Assembly (NCBI GenBank): GCA_905221605.1
Contig: CAJNDS010000964.1
Span: 15,001 to 47,695 of the forward strand
Source of the DNA: Symbiodinium natans
Lineage: Eukaryota > Sar > Dinophyceae > Suessiales > Symbiodiniaceae
Reading direction: 5' to 3'
DNA: 32,695 bases
Positions 27,090-32,695 of the stretch are shown piece by piece; position 1 is the first letter of the stretch; every line of letters begins with the position of its first letter. Both the position numbers and the translations under genes were made by a program. The notes beneath the pieces are model-generated. The model was not told the DNA's origin. It worked only from the letters and a program-made list of their open reading frames with translations, and ran no database searches.

Positions 27090-29281
27090 ATGGGCAACGC
27101 CCACCACCTGGCCGAAGCCATGACGCCGGAGAACCCAATGTTTTCAATCCCAAAATCAAGTCTCCTGGAAGTGCTAGAAGACAGTCGCACAGCAGCTGGG
27201 TCGGTCAAGCAAAATCTCATAAGCCAGCTCTCCAAGGCTGACATTCCCATTGAGGAGTTGCTGCAAGATCTGAAGAGTTGGCACGAATGCCTCTCGCACC
27301 AGCATCTGCAGCAGGAACTGCGAATTGGAACGTTCCGGGACTGGTGTGTATCACCAGATATCCAAGAAAACCTTACCAGGATCTGGCAAAAGTTGCAACA
27401 CGCAGAGGCCATGACGCAATCACACGACATGCTGGAACGGAGCCATGGCTCGGAGCGTCCTTTTCTTCAGAAAGGTATGGAGATCAAGCTGAAGTACTCC
27501 AAGCAACAGTTGAAAGAAGTCGCAAGATCTTGGCAGCCTCATGATGCAACAAAACTGCGTAGTATCTTGATCAACGGAGCTGGAGAAGAGCAGCTGAAGC
27601 TAGAGACTTTTGAAGAGATATCCCAGGGGCGGCATTGGATCGAGTTTGGAATCCACATCGGTCATCATGATGTCCCAAAACGGAGGACTGACGTTAGAAA
27701 GGATGCCAGTATCTTGGAATTGTATGATTATGGAGACCAAGGAAAATGTGATGAAGAACGGCTGAAGCGGTTCCCGCGCATGAAGACGCTTGCGAAGTTG
27801 CTGAAGGTAGATGGTGCGTCTTCACGGTACCATTTTTGTGCTGAACTGGTGGACCCACCATTTGGGACAGTTCTTCTCGATGATGCTAAAGCTGACGATT
27901 TCTTGGACTGGCTACATAGATGTGGCTTCCACAGCGTGTATTTGTATTTCAACTCAAATGTCAGTGATGTCACATCCTACCCAGATATTGAAGCATGTGG
28001 GCGCAGGCTGCTGAAGCGTCTTTCTCAGCAAGAATACAAAAGCCTTACCTACATCCTCGCAGTGAATGGGGACAACCTGAGCCCCAATGCAGAGAAGCTG
28101 ATCCGCGTATTGCTGAGTGAGGCCCCCCCGAAGGGGATAAAGATGATTCTGCTTTACAACGCATCTCGCGGAGAAGGCATAGAATCTGCGTTCTACCGGC
28201 TTCCTTTGAAAGATGCTTCGGTCGGCAGGGTGACTGGCTACGCTGGGGGTTTCTCTCCAGACAATGTGGTTCAAAAGCTGCGGGACATGAGGTGGGTCAT
28301 GCCAGAAGGTAGGAACTTCTTCGTCGAGACTTTTCGTGGAGTCCGTTTCGATGGCGAGCTCAACGTGAAGCGCTGCCAGGAGTTTGTGGACAATGTTGCC
28401 GGAAGCGAGTTTAACCCTGCTGCCGGGAAAGAAGTATATCCGCAGCACGATGGAAGCTTGGCCATTGGTAGCCGTGAGACACAGTTGTTTTGGCCAGACA
28501 CAGTGTACCGTGTCAAGAGCATCGACAAAACACGGTTTGAAGTTGAGACGGAAGGCGAGGCCACGAAGGAAGCGAACATCTACATCGCCGGCTCCATTGC
28601 CACCGAGTGGTTCGTTCTTGCACAAGACGGCGGCGGCATCCAGGCACCTGTCGCAGAAGAAGATCCAACACGGATCTGGCAGGGAAAACTCTTCGAGGTT
28701 GTTTGTGCAGACAAGCTACGGGACTACTTGCATCCTCCATGTCAAAGTATGTTGACAGTCGTAAGAACGCCTGCCTGGCCTGGGCCTCCGTACCAAGGGC
28801 AGACGCCATTGGGATATCTGAAGAACCTCCTGCAGTCACCGGAGTGGAGAAAAGCAAGAACTATCCCAGAGCGGGACCCCAAGGAGATTCTTGAGAACTG
28901 GACGAAGGGGCTCATCACCAGCATCGATGATGGTTTGGGGGGTCAAGGGCAGGTGTCAGTGGCTTCTGCTGGCTTCGCTTCCAGAGCAGCGAAACATCCT
29001 GTGCTCCGTGAACGCTATCACGACTGCATAGACCAGCGAGGGCTTGCAATCGTATCGATCCCAGGTGCAGACCCAGAGATGTACAACACCGTGATCCGTA
29101 TCTGCCTGGAGGATGGTATGCATTTTGCAGTTGTTTGGCTTTCATGCTGGGGAGATGCGTGGTTTTATGCTTGGCTGAGAAGTGTGACTCGTGCCATGCA
29201 GTCGGGTTGCGTTCCGATTGTGTTGACCCTGGCCAACCATCAAATCGGCCGCGCGCAGTCCGCGGAAGTCATGGCATTGCA
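27090..29281 (+). CDS. Large multidomain protein, exon A: barrel-like region plus ASIP-DGM domain
   Basis: ATG 27090 lies directly after an in-frame TAG, so this is the first ATG of the frame. Residues 1-230 are helical and charged (LLEVLEDSRTAAGSVKQNLI; GMEIKLKYSKQQLKEVARSW). About 235-440 may be a (beta/alpha)8 barrel: FGTVLLDDAKADDFLDW, KMILLYNASRGEGIESAF, then YAGGFSPDNVVQKLRDM (384-) and FVETFRGVRFDGELN (410-424), which follow the order of the phosphoribosylanthranilate isomerase (TrpF) C-terminal half, AGGLxPxNV then SGVExxxG. The match is weak; TrpF's N-terminal Cys motif is not seen, so enzymatic activity should not be assumed. Residues 440-640 are unrecognised. Residues 651-727 are the ASIP-DGM domain (GLAIVSIPGADPEMY, ICLEDGMHFAVV, AWLRSVTRAMQSG, SAEV). 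An unspliced frame would stop at 29294; the paralogue shows the protein should continue into RRPLHH-ankyrin, which is found at 31552. The phase-2 donor CA|GTTTCC at 29282 fits. Confidence 0.8.
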
Positions 29282-29567
29282 GTTTCCGGCTTAGTCATCC
29301 CAGCCACTCACTAGGAAGTGAATCGCTCTTTCATTGAATGCTGTTCAGGCAATCCGGCATGTCAAGATGCAGTATAGACGCCAAGTGCGGAGTTTTCTGT
29401 GCACGCCGGAAGTCCAAACTTATGGTGCGCATGTCAGCTCCTGTTATTTCAGCTGCAAGCCGGAGCTTGCTGGTAGCATGTTTCGTGCCAACTCCTGCTC
29501 CTCGTATCTGCACACCATCGCACAAGTGCCAGATCCATGGAACCGCCTTCACAATTACCCGAGCTGA

Positions 29568-29568
<1 letters not shown>

Positions 29569-29618
<50 letters not shown>

Positions 29619-29801
29619 TGCTGCTTCTGCTGCTTCTGCTGCTTCTGCTGCTTCTGCTGCTTCTGCTGCTTCTGCTGCTTTTGCTGCTGCTGCTTCTGCT
29701 GCTGCTGCTTCTTCTGCTGCTGCTTCTTCTTCTTCTTCTGCTTGTTCTGCTGCTGCTACCGCCGTCGCCGCCGCCGCCGCTGCTGCTGCTTCAATGATGA
29801 T
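29569..29801 (+). repeat. (GCT)n / (TCT)n trinucleotide repeat
   Basis: About 75 GCT/TCT/GCC triplets in an imperfect run (first 10-12 pure GCT, then alternating GCT and TCT, ending in GCCGCC). Poly-Leu, poly-Ala or poly-Cys frames here are repeat artefacts; it lies in the predicted intron. Confidence 0.95.
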
Positions 29802-29835
29802 GACGACCTAGCAACCAGGCCTTAAGCGACCAAAG

Positions 29836-29851
29836 TGTGTGTGTGTGTGTG
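29836..29851 (+). repeat. (TG)8 dinucleotide repeat
   Basis: Perfect TG run in the predicted intron. Confidence 0.85.
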
Positions 29852-30667
29852 TGCCCCGTACTGTTGTATAACTTCTTAATTAGCCTATGCAGATGAACGG
29901 TGCCTGGCGTTTTTCAATTTCGCCGACTAAGATTCTATGGACAGAACGTTTCTCAAGGACAGCGTTACCAAGGTCCTATCGAACAAACTGTACATAGTAT
30001 GTAGTCTGTTGTGTTCTCTACTTCGAGGCGGACCCTTGCAGTTGGTAAGAGACGGATATGACCCGAGATGGATTTGCGTTGGTGCGACAGCATTTGCCCA
30101 GTACTAGGTCAATGTGTCTAGCATTGATGCAAGCGATCCATGGATATTCGCGAAAGAGGGTTGATATCCGAACCCCGCCGCCCCGTCAGTGCGTCATGTC
30201 TCCACAAAACGTGGGGGCGCGGATCGCGCTGGGTCTTGCCTCCCAGGCCTTGAAAGAAAGACAGAAAGATTTGGTGTGCCCGCAGGAACTCAAAGGAAGA
30301 CCTTGACAAATCGAATCATTCACGTGTGGCGACGGCAGCAAGTGCCTACATCCAAGTACTTTTGCCTACCTCCTTGAGTTTGTTGCCCCACGGCATGCGT
30401 TTGCCATGGTGGTTTCCGGCACAGCGCCGCCAGGAAGTGAGATCTCGCATTCCTTACTCAGAACAAAACAACCATCGCCATGAATTCCAAAGTGCGAGCC
30501 ACTGATGAAATTAAACCCAGAGACATGGCACCTTTCATGTCGGTTGAAAGAATAGCACATCTGCGAGCGGGATGCCAAACAGATTTAGCCACTGCCACGG
30601 GGGCTTGAGACTTTCCGAGTATAACGGACGACTCGTGTGAGACCCCCTCTCGGTTTAACTCGATTTT

Positions 30668-30689
30668 CTGTGGCCATTTTGGCCTCACG
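30668..30689 (+). other. Sequence resembling the dinoflagellate spliced leader
   Basis: The 11-bp core GCCATTTTGGC of the conserved 22-nt dinoflagellate spliced leader is exact (30673-30683); the flanks match at most positions, with one inserted C after the core and three substitutions. Genomic leader relics mark retroposed cDNAs in dinoflagellates. Here no retrogene is recognisable downstream, so it may be coincidence. Confidence 0.35.
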
Positions 30690-31551
30690 CTCACCTCGAT
30701 CCTTGTTTCTTTCTTGGCCTTCGACCAGCCCATTTGTAGGGGTGGGTATCAAGACCATGCGCAGCAGAGCATCAAGCTCCCTCCAAGGTCATAGCACGGA
30801 AGCTGGTAAACAAGTCTTGTCCTGCAAATCTCAAGTGGAAAACTGAGGACTAAATGTTCAGTGATATTTGTTTGACTTCCTTGCTAAGTACCAATTAGAG
30901 TAAGACGACGTTGTAGAAAGTCAGTGCCTAAGGGCAGCGATTGTATTTAACAGTGGACTCCAGATCTGGATTGTGATTCCAGGCACTTTCTATTTTTCCC
31001 ATCGCCTGTCTACACCCTAAACCGCTCGTGGCAAGTTGGCCACCTGGAGCAGCAGCACGTCTGCTGCTGCTGTGTGCGGTGAGAATGGCTTGGGGTGACC
31101 TTCGCTGGCAACTCATTTTTCGCGATCTTTCTGGATAAAGGACCAGGCAGTTGCTATTTAATCACAAATTAATCCACGGCTTATGCCTGTCACGTATCTT
31201 GTACAGATCTTAGTGTACATATCTCAGATTGAATCAGTAGGAGCAAATTCATTATATTAAATAGATATGCATACAAAGAAAGTTTGTACCTGTTGTAGGG
31301 TCCAAGAGGGCCCAACCAAGGCTGTAGCTTCAAAAAGCCAAAGCTTTAGTTGCAAAAACGAGGCTGTTTACAACAAGCCAACGTGGCAGCGCAGGGGAAC
31401 ATTAATCAGTGGTCCAAACTTCGAAGCTGTGTTTCAACTAGACGGCATGCGGAATAGGGAAAAACCACAGTGCAGCTTAGCAGTCAGGCATGTTCTGACG
31501 GCGTGTCTCAGTTCTGATGCAATCTGATTGGCTGAGGTTTCTCAACATCAG

Positions 31552-32695
31552 GTTCTTCTGCATGACCATTGAAGATTTCATATTGGTACGCCGCCCCCTG
31601 CACCATGCAATTGCGCATCAGGAATGGAATCAGCTGCGCAGATACCTGACGGAGGAAGTGGCAATGCCATCACAAGATCCGATGCATGACGCCGTGCAGA
31701 AGAGCGATGGTTGTGGACTCTCACCACTAATGCTTGCAGTGAAGAACGAGGCTGAACCTGCCATTCTCAGAGCGCTTGCTGCCCATGGAGCTGACCCTGG
31801 ACAGGAGGACAACAATGGGTGGACAGTGTTGGATTGGTCCAACCACATTTGTCATCAGGCAGATGTGACATCATCGACATGGCACAGAAAGCACGGCCAC
31901 AGAGTGGTCAAGTCCTTCTTGCTTCAGCTGCTCCCCCCAGTTCTTGAGTTCAGCATCGTGGACTTGCGGAGAGAAACATTGAGTGTTCTGAGCCCCAAAG
32001 CAAGAAGCAAGGTCTTGCTCGTGGCAGCCTTTTCGCTTGCATCTGTGCCGCCTGTGCCATCGCAGGATGCCTCTCTGCCGTGTGTACTGCCGCAGGTCGA
32101 CAAGATGATAGAAGCCATGCCGGCAGCAATACCAGTGGCGTTCCATTTGAACGGGCAGTGTGTCAAGGACCTTCTGAGCGAAAACAAAGAAGCAAAACGT
32201 ATGATCGCTGGCTTGTGTGGCGAACGATATCAAGCACGGCATGTGCAGCTCAACATCAACTCAACTCATGTTGAGAGGGCTCTGCTCCAATCCACAAAAA
32301 GTGCAAAATTGATTGCGCAGCTCGTCCTCAGTCATCCGAAGACGCTCTTTTTGCTTCCTGTGCTTCAAGCGAAAGATGCAAATGGGGATGGTGTTGGGGA
32401 CTCATGGGCCTTCGTGAGACAGGTCTTGGAGGCTTCTAAGAGAGATTCTGCGGGTGGAAAGCCGGCCCAGAATTTGGTGACTCTCTTCGACGATCATACC
32501 GCAACCAAGGAGAGCTTTGAGATCTTGAAAAAGCTACATAACGGGGAGGCCAATGGCGAGCAACAGCGCGGGCAGCCAAAGCCCAAAGTCGGTTGCACAG
32601 CCGGCACCAGTGTAGAGAAGCTGTCGCGCTTTGCAGAGTTGGCAGAAGAGCACGGCTGTGCATTCATCGTCAGTGACTCCAAGACGTGCTCTGAT
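31552..32695 (+). CDS. Large multidomain protein, exon B: RRPLHH-ankyrin and C-terminal region (runs off window)
   Basis: A frame with no stop runs to the end of the window, 378 codons from ATG 31562. It starts FFCMTIEDFILVRRPLHHAI, matching FIANRRPLHHLVLADN of the smaller upstream paralogue, then DGCGLSPLMLAVKNEAEPAI with LRALAAHGADPGQEDNNGW (about residues 783-825 of the joined protein), a clear ankyrin repeat. Beyond it come helical stretches without recognised domain (FLLQLLPPVLEFSIVDLRRE; KARSKVLLVAAFSLASV; HVERALLQSTKSAKLIAQLV) and a short DANGDGVGD that resembles a calcium loop but lacks flanking EF-hand helices. The homology gives strong reason to see it as the continuation of exon A; an alternative is a separate gene starting at ATG 31562. 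The joined protein has at least 1112 residues. Confidence 0.75.

Larger units (their letters stand above)
29282..31551 (+). other. Predicted 2270-nt intron
   Basis: Bounded by TTGCA|GTTTCC and ACATCAG|GTTCTTC, both phase 2, GT-AG. Splicing gives ...SAEVMALQ-FFCMTIEDFILVRRPLHH, which parallels AEV...ALELPFAFAEIDTFIANRRPLHH in the smaller paralogue. It contains a long CTG/CTT repeat, a (TG)n tract and a spliced-leader-like sequence, and no convincing gene. Confidence 0.65.

Noticed and set aside
29537-29797. Poly-Leu membrane protein
   Set aside because: Translation of the (GCT)n/(TCT)n repeat in the predicted intron; other frames give poly-Ala/Ser and poly-Cys.
31000-31100. Gene within the GCAGCAG-rich patch in the intron
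   Set aside because: Short CTG/CAG run with no extended frame.

Overview
The window looks like nuclear DNA of a dinoflagellate, most plausibly of the Suessiales/Symbiodiniaceae type. This is an inference. The reasons are: many short interstitial arrays of the (TTTAGGG)n telomere motif; protein genes with GC-rich third positions, all of the convincing ones on the + strand; candidate introns with G|GT...AG|G type borders; a sequence close to the core of the dinoflagellate spliced leader; ankyrin-fused genes; and a Dcm-like cytosine-5 methyltransferase. TTTAGGG telomeres also occur in plants and some algae, so the assignment is not proven.

Layout. Bases 1-7000 are almost gene-free: a C36-A15 tract, a 600-bp compound microsatellite, a hairpin element and several telomere-like arrays, some paired so that a 116-142 bp core lies between CCCTAAA on its left and TTTAGGG on its right. 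Bases 7.0-7.9 kb hold candidate acidic/basic exons with an apparent frameshift. At 9350-10262 is the catalytic part of a C5 cytosine methyltransferase lacking motif I in this exon and frameshifted at its end. Bases 12.5-15.7 kb form one striking structure: a near-identical 28-bp inverted terminal repeat plus AT microsatellite on both sides encloses two unrelated palindrome arrays, one of about 91-bp period built on CCTTTAAACCCTATAGGG, the other with 24 copies of a near-perfect palindrome centred on CTCGAG in 375-447 bp higher-order units and capped by inverted ends. At 16.7-17.5 kb are three copies of an 82-99 bp hairpin MITE, one with a clean 11-bp target duplication. Bases 17.5-21.9 kb hold only weak exon candidates.

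The right third is gene-rich. At 21.9-23.8 kb is an AsaB/CmcJ/GliA-family non-haem iron oxygenase-like protein with an extra N-terminal helical region. At 24.67-25.72 kb is a protein with an unrecognised domain (here called the ASIP-DGM domain) followed by an RRPLHH linker and ankyrin repeats. At 27.09-32.70 kb (running off the end) is a much larger paralogue: an N-terminal region with a faint phosphoribosylanthranilate-isomerase-like barrel signature, the same ASIP-DGM domain, and the same RRPLHH-ankyrin segment. In this gene the two parts are separated by a 2.27-kb intron which the smaller paralogue lacks. The two paralogues and the oxygenase lie head-to-tail, as in dinoflagellate unidirectional gene clusters; whether they act together is unknown.

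All exon borders were predicted by eye from reading frames, splice dinucleotides and paralogue alignment. No database search was possible.
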